Shown: positions 55,341 through 63,500 of the stretch, piece by piece | Layout: each line of letters starts with the position of its first letter | Numbering within the stretch: the stretch's first letter is position 1 | Assembly: GCF_000971055.1 (NCBI RefSeq) | Contig: NZ_LARW01000110.1 | Span: 1-64,000, forward strand | Reading direction: 5' to 3' | Source: Sphingomonas sp. SRS2 | GTDB lineage: Bacteria > Pseudomonadota > Alphaproteobacteria > Sphingomonadales > Sphingomonadaceae | DNA length: 64,000 nucleotides | Translations under genes and position numbers: made by a program | The notes under the pieces: generated by a model | Databases searched by the model: none | The model's input: the letters and a program-made list of their open reading frames with translations, nothing else | What the model was told of the DNA's origin: nothing

Positions 55341-55564
55341 CACCCCCTCCTTGGGGGGCGGAAATCCCGATCGGCGTGCCCGGTTCCGTTCCTTAACGCA
55401 GGATAGTCAAAGTTTGCCGCCGTCACACGCCGCGTTCGAGGCCAGCGGTTTGACCCGGTCCTCGGCGGCATAATCCGGTCGAGCATGACACCAACGCGCT
55501 ATTGGTTCGTTGATCTCGTTATCCGTTGAAGTGGCTCTTGGGAGAGCGGAATGGCTGGTGCCGG

Positions 55565-55942
55565 ATGATCCATCATGTGTCGGTCGGGTCGAATGATATC
55601 GGCCAGGCGAGAGCCTTTTATGGGCCGGTGCTCGAAGTGCTCGGCATGCGGTTGCTCGCCGATCACAACTCGAGCCTCGACTACGGGTCCGGCACGGTCG
55701 AGTTCAGCGTGGAGACCCCGTCGGACGGCGCTGCCGCTGCGCCTGGAAACGGCGTCCACATCGCTTTCGCGGCCGAAGACCGGGCAATGGTCGATCGCTT
55801 TCACGCGATCGGTCTGGCCAGCGGCGGTGCGGATGCGGGCTCACCCGGGATACGCGCCAAATATGACCGCAACTATTATGGAGCCTTTCTGCGCGATCCG
55901 GACGGCAACAAGATCGAAGCTGTGACCTTCTCGGCAGAATGA
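55565..55942 (+). CDS. VOC-family (glyoxalase/bleomycin-resistance fold) protein
   Basis: 125 residues with paired beta-alpha-beta-beta-beta modules: IHHVSVGSNDIGQARAFYGP and VLEVLGMRLLADHNSSLDYG at the start, NYYGAFLRDPDGNKIEAVTF at the end (metal-ligand positions His and Glu). These are typical metal-dependent isomerase/dioxygenase/resistance folds; substrate unknown. ATG 55565 is the family-like start; the frame is open 13 codons further upstream. Confidence 0.85.
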   Translation: MIHHVSVGSNDIGQARAFYGPVLEVLGMRLLADHNSSLDYGSGTVEFSVETPSDGAAAAPGNGVHIAFAAEDRAMVDRFHAIGLASGGADAGSPGIRAKYDRNYYGAFLRDPDGNKIEAVTFSAE

Positions 55943-56118
55943 CCTTCGCCGCAGGCGTCGCCATAGGCTCGCGGCGACCGGCGTTGCTGCCTGGCTGTTG
56001 CGCAGGCGCACCGGACGCGGACCGGTCGGTCAGTGGCTGACGAAGATTATCAGCAAGGGCGTGGCTGAACCCACCGAGCGTCTGCGCGTTGTGTGTACCG
56101 AGAAGCAAGGAGGCCGAC

Positions 56119-56331
56119 ATGAGCCCGGAAGATCACAACATTTCTACCGATTATCAGCCGAAAGGCAGCGACCGTAATCAGAGCGATACGCTCGACCGGC
56201 GCGTGCCTGCCGACGAGCAGGTCGGCGCCTCCACCGTTGCCCCCGATAAAAAGCCGGGCAGTTCGCCGACCGTCGACGAGAAGGGTCGGCCTTTATCGGG
56301 AGACGGCACGACCAGCGATAGTGGTGGCTGA
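56119..56331 (+). CDS. Small hydrophilic protein of unknown function
   Basis: 70 residues (MSPEDHNISTDYQPKGSDRN onward), charged, without hydrophobic segments, Gly/Ser-rich at the end. AAGGAGG lies 6 bases before ATG 56119, a strong site. Small proteins like this are frequent among sphingomonad stress genes, and it sits beside such genes here. No family recognised. Confidence 0.6.
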   Translation: MSPEDHNISTDYQPKGSDRNQSDTLDRRVPADEQVGASTVAPDKKPGSSPTVDEKGRPLSGDGTTSDSGG

Positions 56332-56451
56332 CCGACGGCAACAAAATCACCGGCGTCAAATCGTCATGATCCATCGGGGCCGGAGTTTTGCGGCACAGAT
56401 ACACGAGCGAAAGCGTTGTTAGGCGGCAGTTGCCAGTCAAGGAGACAGATC

Positions 56452-56655
56452 ATGGGTGGTGGATTATGGAGCGTCATGACGGTCGTTGGCCCGATCGTGC
56501 TAGCGATCGTCATCATCGTTGCGATGATCCGTAACCGTCGGTCGCGCGCCGAGAAGGAATCCAGCGAACGAGCCGTTCGTGAACAGCATGATATCCAGCG
56601 GCGGGCGGAGAACCTGCCGCCGAAAGGCGATCCTGTTTCAGCCGAGAAGAACTGA
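56452..56655 (+). CDS. Small single-pass membrane protein
   Basis: 67 residues: one hydrophobic helix (MTVVGPIVLAIVIIVAMI, residues 9-26), then a highly charged helix (RNRRSRAEKESSERAVREQH). AAGGAG precedes ATG 56452. Function unknown. Confidence 0.65.
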   Translation: MGGGLWSVMTVVGPIVLAIVIIVAMIRNRRSRAEKESSERAVREQHDIQRRAENLPPKGDPVSAEKN

Positions 56656-56702
56656 GATGGCGCCGGCGCCCTGGTGATGAACCCGGGCGTCGGCGCCGAG
56701 AG

Positions 56703-57158
56703 TCAGGCTTCGTTTGCCAGGCTGTGCTTGAGCGCGCTGGCCCGATCATGGCCTTCGCGGACCGAGACGAAGGCGCGTTCGATGATCGTGCGGGTTTGCG
56801 GCGAGACATCGTCACCGCGCAACGCTGCCTCATATTTTTCCTTGAGGAAATCCTCACCGCGCTCGACCTCGTTGACGACTGCCTCATCGTCTCGGGCCGA
56901 GAAAGCCTGCTTCAGATTCATGAAGGTGCGATGGGCGGCGGCGGCGAAGCTGCTGTCGTCTTCCGGATTCCCGCCCAGCCGGCGGACTTCGTCCTGCAGC
57001 GTCGCGACAACCGCGCGGCGCTCGCTGGCGAATTCGGAAAAAAGCGATTCGAACCGGCCACCCTCGCTGTCTTCGGCAGCATCCTCGAATCCCTTCACGC
57101 TGTCGATCGTCGTCTTGATCAAGCTATTGAGGACCGAAATGTCGGTATCATTATCCAT
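56703..57158 (-). CDS. PA2169-family four-helix-bundle protein (DUF2383)
   Basis: 151 residues, nearly all helical, starting LNSLIKTTIDSVKGFEDAAE. It also has FASERRAVVATLQDEVRRLG and RGEDFLKEKYEAALRGDDVS. The ferritin-like DUF2383 domain is recognised by the 'L-x-x-L-I-x-x-x-x-D-x-x-x-G-F' start and the F-L-K-Y-E-A-A-L block. Homologues are stress-related, role unknown. Confidence 0.85.
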   Translation of the reverse strand: MDNDTDISVLNSLIKTTIDSVKGFEDAAEDSEGGRFESLFSEFASERRAVVATLQDEVRRLGGNPEDDSSFAAAAHRTFMNLKQAFSARDDEAVVNEVERGEDFLKEKYEAALRGDDVSPQTRTIIERAFVSVREGHDRASALKHSLANEA

Positions 57159-57329
57159 GTTATCTGACTCCGCTGGTCATGTGGGACTGGGTAAACGACC
57201 GGCGGCTGAATCGGCTGCACTCGTGTCGGACCCGTACCCGCTTCATTTGGCACACCCCGCCCATCTTGAAATCTTCGCAGAGGATCCCACATCCAAGTCC
57301 TTGTTCAACAGCGGAAAGGAGGTGGTCGA

Positions 57330-57401
57330 ATGTCTCATTGTCTCATGCCGCTAGCGGCGGATCTGGGCGCGGCCTCCCTCGCGGGGGACGTCCGCGCTTG
57401 A
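57330..57401 (+). CDS. 23-codon ORF with extended Shine-Dalgarno, stand-alone
   Basis: ATG 57330 begins a 23-residue peptide (MSHCLMPLAADLGAASLAGD plus VRA) ending in TGA at 57399-57401. The preceding AAAGGAGGTGGTC (57315-57327) matches the 3' end of 16S rRNA over ten consecutive bases. A hairpin with a short T-rich end follows at 57427-57454. No gene lies downstream on this strand, so it is not an obvious leader. It could be a small protein, or an RNA whose ribosome site is the functional part. Confidence 0.5.
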   Translation: MSHCLMPLAADLGAASLAGDVRA

Positions 57402-57426
57402 TGAAGCCGTAACCGGCTGACAATGG

Positions 57427-57454
57427 AAGGGCCGCCCCGCAAGAGGCGGCCCTT
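57427..57454 (+). terminator. Terminator-like hairpin after the 23-codon ORF
   Basis: AAGGGCCGCC (57427-57436) pairs with GGCGGCCCTT (57445-57454) across an 8-bp loop, followed by CGTATTTTGC on the plus strand. A terminator-like hairpin for the small transcript; it may also mark the 3' end of the DUF72 gene on the other strand. Confidence 0.65.
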
Positions 57455-57490
57455 CGTATTTTGCGGTCCGTGATTGCCGGGCCGGGGCGG

Positions 57491-58240
57491 TTAGCCGCGC
57501 ACCTGTCGAACCATCGCCTTGAGCGTCAGTGCGTCGTGCACCGCGGCGGCCTCTCCATCATTATTGAAATAAGCCCAGACCGAGCGACCAGCCTTATCTT
57601 GTTCGGCGATCCAGTCGCTCCATTCGAGCAGGATCTCCTCCCGATAACGGCCGTAATATTTGCCGATGCCGCCGTGGAAGCGCACATAAGCCAGCGGACC
57701 TGTCGCCCAGCGGGGCGATGCCACACCCGGAAAATCATGCGCGACGAAGCCGGCTCCATACCGGTCGAGGATTTTCGCTACTGCGTCGGTGTACCAGCTT
57801 TTGTGCCGGAACTCGAAGACGTGGAGCAAATTAGCCGGCAGCAATTCGAGGAATGCCTCAAGCCGCTCCGCATTCAGCGCAAAGCCGGGCGGGAGCTGGT
57901 AAAGAATGGGGCCAAGGCCTTGGCCGAGATGTCCCACAGGCTCCATCATGCGTGCCACCGGCTCTTCGCAGTCCTTGAGTTTCTTGGCCTGCGTGAGAAA
58001 GCGGTTCGCCTTTCCGGCATAGCGGAAATCGGGTGGCGCCTGTTCCCGCCAGCTATCGAAGGTGTCCGGCTTGGGGAGCCTGTAGAAACTGTTGTTGATT
58101 TCGACCGTGCCGAACTGTTCGGCATAATAAGCGAACCAGCGCTTCACCGGCAGGTCCTCGGGGTAGAAGAGGCCACGCCAATGGCGATACATCCATCCCG
58201 AACACCCGATCCGGATTTCCGTTTGCGAGCTGGCATTCAT
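57491..58240 (-). CDS. DUF72-domain protein
   Basis: 249 residues, TIM-barrel-like family starting IRIGCSGWMYRHWRGLFYPE. It has the family blocks FGTVEINNSFYRLPKPDTF, AGKANRFLTQAKKL, FEFRHKSWY, YVRFHGG and VWAYFNNDGEAAAVHDA. Widely distributed, with no proven function. Normal length. Confidence 0.9.
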   Translation of the reverse strand: MNASSQTEIRIGCSGWMYRHWRGLFYPEDLPVKRWFAYYAEQFGTVEINNSFYRLPKPDTFDSWREQAPPDFRYAGKANRFLTQAKKLKDCEEPVARMMEPVGHLGQGLGPILYQLPPGFALNAERLEAFLELLPANLLHVFEFRHKSWYTDAVAKILDRYGAGFVAHDFPGVASPRWATGPLAYVRFHGGIGKYYGRYREEILLEWSDWIAEQDKAGRSVWAYFNNDGEAAAVHDALTLKAMVRQVRG

Positions 58241-58350
58241 GGCTGCTCAACGGCCGAGGATGCGGTGAGTTCAGCAACTGGCACGACGCAGCGCCCCGAA
58301 AAGACAGCAGGCCACGATATCCGTAGCCCGCTGCAGGTGGGGGAATCTCG

Positions 58351-58617
58351 CTAATCGGTGCTGGAAGGCGGCGCTGGAGATCCCGATTGCGCTTCTCCTG
58401 CCTCCTGCAGAGCGTTCTGGGCTTCGACCGCGGCGTTCGCGGACGCGTTGTCGCGAAGGTCGTCGGCTGCATTGCGCAGCACGTCGGCCGCTGCCGGGTC
58501 GCTCTGCGCGGCGGCGTTGTCGAGCTGTTCGGCGGCGTTCTCCTGTGCGGTCTGGCCGCAGCCGATCAACGCCGCCATGCCGGCCAGCATGATCGCGAAA
58601 TTACGGCTGACCATCAT
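58351..58617 (-). CDS. Small lipoprotein of unknown function
   Basis: 88 residues: signal MMVSRNFAIMLAGMAALIGC with lipobox LIGC, then an Ala/Asn/Asp-rich helical stretch (NAAEQLDNAAAQSDPAAADV) of entericidin-like or stress-lipoprotein character. Tandem ATGs at 58617 and 58614 overlap the stop of the DUF4142 gene, so the two are translationally coupled. Confidence 0.68.
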   Translation of the reverse strand: MMVSRNFAIMLAGMAALIGCGQTAQENAAEQLDNAAAQSDPAAADVLRNAADDLRDNASANAAVEAQNALQEAGEAQSGSPAPPSSTD

Positions 58618-59114
58618 TTCGCGCCGCTATGAAGTCTCTTAACCAGATCCAGGTGTTGCTGGATCACGGGCACCGCGCCGGCCGCGACCTGCTTCAGCGC
58701 CGGGGTGTCGCCACCTTTTGCGTAACCGCTGTGCAGCGCCAGCGCTTCCTGATGCGCTACGAGCTGTTGCTGGATATATAGCTTCTCCCGGGCGGCGCCC
58801 GAGCTCTTTTCCAATTTGTCGATCATCGCCTTGTGCTTCGGCATCAGCTTTGGCGGTGGCACCTGGAGGCCTGCCGACGTCGCGGCGGTCTTTACCTGTT
58901 GGGTGGTATTGCTGTGATCGCGGATCATCATGTTGGCGAAATCGCGGACGCCTTCGTTCCCGGCGTCTTTCAATACCAGCTCGCTCGACGTCTTTTCGTA
59001 GAGGTCGCTGGCCCCTGCCGATGCGATGTAATCGGTGGCCGTGGTTCGCGGCGATTGGGCGAATGCCGCCGCTGCCATGGACCCAACAATGAGGAGAGGA
59101 AATCGAGCGTGCAT
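58614..59114 (-). CDS. DUF4142 (ferritin-like) exported protein
   Basis: 166 residues with a signal peptide (SMAAAAFAQS end) and the helical DUF4142 pattern: ATDYIASAGASDLYEKTSSE, VRDFANMMIRDHSNTTQQVK, LEKSSGAAREKLYIQQQLVA and HQEALALHSGYAKGGDTPAL. Typical of sphingomonad periplasmic stress proteins. It is first in a pair with the small lipoprotein. Confidence 0.87.
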   Translation of the reverse strand: MHARFPLLIVGSMAAAAFAQSPRTTATDYIASAGASDLYEKTSSELVLKDAGNEGVRDFANMMIRDHSNTTQQVKTAATSAGLQVPPPKLMPKHKAMIDKLEKSSGAAREKLYIQQQLVAHQEALALHSGYAKGGDTPALKQVAAGAVPVIQQHLDLVKRLHSGAK

Positions 59115-59244
59115 CTGGCATCCCTTCGGTTGCGGAGTTCTCCCAGCGCAAACGAGAAGGATCTTTGTTGGTTTCTGGAAGGGGATCTATTTATCTGGAC
59201 TTTGACTAATCCAGTATAATGCAATTCTATATTCGGTCGGTTGT

Positions 59245-60021
59245 TTAACGCATGTTATCAAACCGGCCCTGGCGTCCAGCGGGAAAGGAATGGAGCTGTT
59301 CCCGTTCGCCAAGTTGCCGACAGGAGCCCAGCAGCGCCAGCCGGTCAGGCGCGAGCAGGCGGAGGACGCCGCTGCGAAGATCGATGAGCTCTTCGCGGCG
59401 CATCGTCTGCAAGGTCCGGTTCACATGCACACTTGTCAGCCCCAACAGATCGGCGAGAACTTCCTGGGTCAGCGGCATGGCGAAACGGTCATGTTCAACC
59501 ATGCCCGCCAACTCGAACCGATCGCGCAGCTCGAGGAGCCAATCGCTCATGCGCTCGAGCGCATTCAGCCGTCCCAACCGTGCGATGTGCCGGAACAAAT
59601 AGGCCTCGTGAAGCGCGGCGCTGCGCCGATATGCGGCGGCCAGCGCAGACAATTCGCCATCTCCTCCCGTCGCCGGCGGCATTGAGCAGACCGTGACATC
59701 CGTGAGGGTTGCGACGGTCGACGTCGCGGGCGCGTCGCGTTCGCCGTGAAAGGCGATCACGTCACCGGGCAGCAAAAGGCCCAGGATTTGCCGGCGGCCG
59801 TCGGCGAAGGTCCGCACATGACAAGCCCAACCGCTCAGCACGATTGACGGAGCCGCGCGCGTCTGCAGCTCCACCTGGATCTCGCGGTGCGGGCGCAGGC
59901 GGCGAGGCTGTCTTGCCGAAGCCTGGAGAAGGCTGACTTCGTAATCGGTAAGAGGAGCCAATGCGCTTAGCCGCCGGACGGCGGGCTCGACGAGCGGAGC
60001 GGAAGCCAGATTGATTTTCAT
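59245..60021 (-). CDS. Crp/Fnr-family transcriptional regulator
   Basis: 258 residues: N-terminal cyclic-nucleotide-binding-like beta-roll (about 35-130, RQILGLLLPGDVIAFHGERD) and a C-terminal winged helix (PLTQEVLADLLGLTSVHVNR, TLQTMRREELIDLRSGVLRL). No Fnr-type cysteine cluster is seen, so it is not an Fnr iron-sulfur sensor. The adjacent HWE kinase gene is on the same strand 39 bp upstream; the pair is common in sphingomonads. Confidence 0.9.
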   Translation of the reverse strand: MKINLASAPLVEPAVRRLSALAPLTDYEVSLLQASARQPRRLRPHREIQVELQTRAAPSIVLSGWACHVRTFADGRRQILGLLLPGDVIAFHGERDAPATSTVATLTDVTVCSMPPATGGDGELSALAAAYRRSAALHEAYLFRHIARLGRLNALERMSDWLLELRDRFELAGMVEHDRFAMPLTQEVLADLLGLTSVHVNRTLQTMRREELIDLRSGVLRLLAPDRLALLGSCRQLGEREQLHSFPAGRQGRFDNMR

Positions 60022-60060
60022 GCCAATTCCAGTCTGTTGCGCGCCCCCGCGACAATAAGG

Positions 60061-60765
60061 TTAAATCACGGGAGCTGCGACCACGTCCAGCGGGATCGTG
60101 ATGATGCAGGTTAATCCCCCCGGCCTTAAATCGAAGCTCGTCGTCGCCCCGATCTGATAGGGCAGCGCCTGTTCGATGAACTCCCGTCCGAACCCGCGGC
60201 GCAACGGCGCTGCGCCAATGATGGCGACTCCGGACTCCAGCCACTCCAGCGTCAACGCATTTCCGGCAACTGTCCAGCGGATAAGTAGCCGGACCCGCGC
60301 GTCGCCACCGGACAGGGCGCCGAACTTCAGAGAGTTGGTAACGAGCTCATGAACCGCAAGGGCGGTGAGTTGCGCCACGTCCTGATTTATGTGCGCCTCG
60401 TGGCCTTCGATGGTGATGACCGGATCGTCGCCGAACTGGAAGCTGTGGAGTTCGTCGCGCACGATCTGCTCGACATCCACCGAGCGCATCGGATCGATCG
60501 AATGAAAGGATTGGTAGCGCGCTATCGTGTCCAGCCTGCCGTGAAAATGATCGGCGATGTCGTCGATCGAACCGCCGCTCGTCATCGAGCGCGAGAAGAT
60601 CGACCGGATGATCGCCAGCATGTTGCGCACCCGATGCTGGAGCTCGTTGCGCAACACCGCTTCGCGGTCGCGTGCGCCCTGCAGCTGTTCCTGGGTGCGC
60701 CGCAAAGCCTTTCGCACGGAAATGAGCTCGGCTTCAGCTGGTTCGTTTCGTTCGAGGGATGACAC
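60061..60765 (-). CDS. HWE-family sensor histidine kinase
   Basis: 234 residues: a short N-terminal helix, then the H-box ELQHRVRNMLAIIRSIFSRS with His44, and an ATPase region beginning LTALAVHELVTNSLKFGALS (N-box) with GFGREFIEQALPYQIGA. The HWE/HisKA_2 subfamily is recognised by this H-box. No sensor domain is attached, so input must come from a partner, possibly the divergent CheR-PAS protein. GTG 60765 is preceded by GGATAAGAGGG and matches the domain start; a much longer frame to 61098 is discarded. Confidence 0.85.
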   Translation of the reverse strand: MSSLERNEPAEAELISVRKALRRTQEQLQGARDREAVLRNELQHRVRNMLAIIRSIFSRSMTSGGSIDDIADHFHGRLDTIARYQSFHSIDPMRSVDVEQIVRDELHSFQFGDDPVITIEGHEAHINQDVAQLTALAVHELVTNSLKFGALSGGDARVRLLIRWTVAGNALTLEWLESGVAIIGAAPLRRGFGREFIEQALPYQIGATTSFDLRPGGLTCIITIPLDVVAAPVI

Positions 60766-60980
60766 GGCCCTCTTATCCTTCGCCTGATCGACTAATTGCA
60801 GTTTAACGCTGCGTAACGTCCACTGTGCCACAGAGTTTTGCGGCGTGCACGACCGAGGTTTCTTTTTTGCCACAACCGGCCCGTGCATTGCACTGGCCAG
60901 CGCAGGAACCCCCCGGTGGACGGCGCGACCATGGCGGGGTAGCAGTCGATAGCGCCATCCTGGCGCGCACCGAGAAAAAC

Positions 60981-63230
60981 ATGGTCGAAAAAATCGCGCC
61001 CGATCCCGAGTTCGAATCCTTGCTGCGCTATATTCAGGAAAGCCGCGGCCTCGATTTCCGTGGGTATAAGCGCACCAGCCTGCGGCGGCGAATCGCATTG
61101 CGCATGGAAGCCGTCAGCGTCGAGGATTTCGCGTCCTATCGCGCGCATCTCGAAGCGCAGCCGGGCGAGTTCGAGGATCTGCTCAACACCGTGCTGATCA
61201 ACGTCACGTCCTTCTTCCGCGACCAGGACGCGTGGGATGTGCTGAGGACGCAAGTGATCCCGCAGATGCTCGCCGATCCGGAAGACGATCGCGCGATCCG
61301 GGTGTGGAGTGTCGGCTGCGCATCGGGCGAAGAGCCATATTCGATCGCTATGTTGCTGGCGGAGGCGCTTGGCACGCCCGAGTTCTGCCGTCGCGTGAAG
61401 ATCTACGCGACCGATCTCGACGAGGAGGCGCTCAAGGTCGCCCGGCTCGCGACATATGCGCCTCGCGATGTGGATGGGGTGCCCCCCGAACTGCTGGCGA
61501 AATATTTCGAGCGGACCAACAATCATTATATGTTTGAGCGCGAGTTGCGCAAATGCGTGATCTTCGGCCGCCACAATGTCGTTCACGACGCACCGATCTC
61601 GCGCATCGACCTGCTGATCTGCCGCAATCTGCTGATCTATCTGGAAGCCGAGACCCAGTCTTTGGTGCTGCCGCGCCTTCATTATGCGCTCAATGCCGGC
61701 GGCCACCTGTTCCTCGGCAAGGCCGAGACTCAACTCGCCCGCTCCGCGTTGTTCCGGCCGGTCGAGATGAAGCACCGCATTTTCGCCAAGGTGGCGCAGG
61801 AGTGGCGCCGCCCGCTGGGAAGCCTCGCCACTGTTCGGCAGGCGCGGCTCGAGCCGCCGTTGACCGATATCAAGCTGCTCGAATCGGTCCTGAACGAAGC
61901 CGGGAACGCGTTGCTCGTGGTGGATGACGCGGGCGCGGTTGCCTTCGCGAACCTTCCCGCCCGTCAGCTGCTCGGCGTGGGCGAAGCGGATGTCGGCCGG
62001 CCGTTCCAGGACCTGCCGATCTCCTATCGCCCCATGGAGCTGCGCGGGCCGATCGAGGAGGTCTTCCGGCTACGGCGTCCGGTGCGCCTCGACGATCAGG
62101 AATATCGCCTCTCCCAGAATCAGGTGATGCGCCTCACCATCGACTTGCGGCCCTTGCACCGGCCCGAGGGCGGCGTTCACGCCGTGCTGCTGCTGTTCAC
62201 CGATTCCACGCGCACCTATGCGCTGCAGCGCGAGCTGGAGGCTGCGCAGGAAAATCTCGAAAATTCGATCGAGGAACTCCAATCGGCGAACGAGGAGCTG
62301 GAGACCACCAACGAGGAGCTCCAGTCGACCAACGAGCAACTGGAAACCACCAACGAGGAACTTCAGTCCACCAACGAGGAGTTGGAGACGCTCAATGAGG
62401 AGGCGCGCTCTAGCAATGAGGAGATGGAGTCGGTCAACGAGGAACTGCGCATCCAGGCCGAGCAGGCTTCGAGCTATCGGCTCTATCTGGAATCGGTGCT
62501 GCGTTCGATGAACGGCGGCATCATCGTGATCGACCAGAAGCATTCCATCCAGAGCTGGAACCGCTGGAGCGAGAATACATGGGGGCTGCGCGGCGAAGAA
62601 GTGATCGGCACCAATCTGGATTCGCTCGATATCGGTTGTCCGCTCCACCTTCTTCGCGAAGATCTGACGGCGGTTCAGTCGGGCCGCGATGAGCAGACCG
62701 AGAAGATCCTGGAAGGGATCGACCGGCGCGGGCGGCGCATATTGTGCCGGGTCCGCGTTTCGGGATTGCTTGATGAAGGGGGCGGCAATCACGGGCTGGT
62801 GCTGGTGTTCCAGGACATCACCGAGGACCGGCTGCACGAGGACTATGTCCGCCACCTCTGCCGCGTGATGGGTCGGGCGCTCAACGAGATCTATTTTCTA
62901 GATCCCGCCACCTTGCGGTTCACCCAGGTCAACGACGGTGCACAGAAGAAGCTTGGCTTTGCGGCTACGCAGCTCACGCAAATGGAATTGGCCGACGTCA
63001 TTCCGGGCATAGCCGCCGCGGATATCCGCACGCTGGTCGCGCCGCTGCTGAAGGGCCAGGAACAGGAGGTCGTGTTCGAGACGGACGTGAGAGTCGCCGG
63101 CGGGCGCGAGTATCCCGCGGAGATCCGCATGCAATATTTCGCCGACGAGGCGCCGCCGGTCCTGGTCGCCATCGTCCACGAGAAGAGCGACCATCAGCAG
63201 CTTCCCGCAACGGCAAGCGCGGCCGAATGA
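60981..63230 (+). CDS. CheR methyltransferase-PAS fusion protein
   Basis: 749 residues. CheR domain at about 1-275: RGYKRTSLRRRIALRM, the INVTSFFRD motif and SAM site VWSVGCASGEEPYSIAM. Then come a PAS-like domain (298-410), a heptad coiled coil (426-493, repeated SANEELETTNEELQSTNEQ) and two further PAS domains (about 495-617 and 623-733). In sphingomonads this set is normally followed by an HWE kinase in one chain; here the chain ends after PAS. ATG 60981 follows a weak ribosome site. It probably couples chemoreceptor-type signals to the neighbouring kinase. Confidence 0.9.
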   Translation: MVEKIAPDPEFESLLRYIQESRGLDFRGYKRTSLRRRIALRMEAVSVEDFASYRAHLEAQPGEFEDLLNTVLINVTSFFRDQDAWDVLRTQVIPQMLADPEDDRAIRVWSVGCASGEEPYSIAMLLAEALGTPEFCRRVKIYATDLDEEALKVARLATYAPRDVDGVPPELLAKYFERTNNHYMFERELRKCVIFGRHNVVHDAPISRIDLLICRNLLIYLEAETQSLVLPRLHYALNAGGHLFLGKAETQLARSALFRPVEMKHRIFAKVAQEWRRPLGSLATVRQARLEPPLTDIKLLESVLNEAGNALLVVDDAGAVAFANLPARQLLGVGEADVGRPFQDLPISYRPMELRGPIEEVFRLRRPVRLDDQEYRLSQNQVMRLTIDLRPLHRPEGGVHAVLLLFTDSTRTYALQRELEAAQENLENSIEELQSANEELETTNEELQSTNEQLETTNEELQSTNEELETLNEEARSSNEEMESVNEELRIQAEQASSYRLYLESVLRSMNGGIIVIDQKHSIQSWNRWSENTWGLRGEEVIGTNLDSLDIGCPLHLLREDLTAVQSGRDEQTEKILEGIDRRGRRILCRVRVSGLLDEGGGNHGLVLVFQDITEDRLHEDYVRHLCRVMGRALNEIYFLDPATLRFTQVNDGAQKKLGFAATQLTQMELADVIPGIAAADIRTLVAPLLKGQEQEVVFETDVRVAGGREYPAEIRMQYFADEAPPVLVAIVHEKSDHQQLPATASAAE

Positions 63231-63314
63231 CATGAACGAATGCCGAATGAGATTATAAGCCGGCATTAAGCCGCCGGGGCTCAATCAGGGCGCCAATTTG
63301 CAGGCACTCTGACG

Positions 63315-63500
63315 ATGACCGCATCCGCCGATCAGTTCCTCGAGAATGCAGTGACCAGGCTCAGCGCGCTGGAACGACGGCTGGAAGCGACTTATGCTGC
63401 GATCGATAGCGCTCGCGAACGGCTGGTAGGGGACACAGAGCCGGTGAAGAAGGGCCGGCTGACCGTATCGCCCGAGATTCCACCCGCCGAAATCCGCTAA
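63315..63500 (+). CDS. Small hypothetical protein downstream of the CheR-PAS gene
   Basis: 61 residues with one amphipathic helix (SALERRLEATYAAIDSARER). It lies 84 bp after the CheR-PAS gene, and its end overlaps the 3' end of the convergent cheB by 4 bp. No family recognised; a coiled-coil partner of the signalling cluster is possible. Confidence 0.5.
   Translation: MTASADQFLENAVTRLSALERRLEATYAAIDSARERLVGDTEPVKKGRLTVSPEIPPAEIR

Noticed and set aside
55943-60980. General-stress (EcfG-type GGAAC-N16/17-CGTT) promoters before the small stress genes
   Set aside because: I looked in the upstream gaps and found no convincing pair of boxes at the right spacing.
62260-62460. Regular DNA repeat resembling a short-repeat array
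   Set aside because: It encodes coiled-coil heptads (NEELETTNEEL) of the CheR-PAS protein; no spacers, so not CRISPR.
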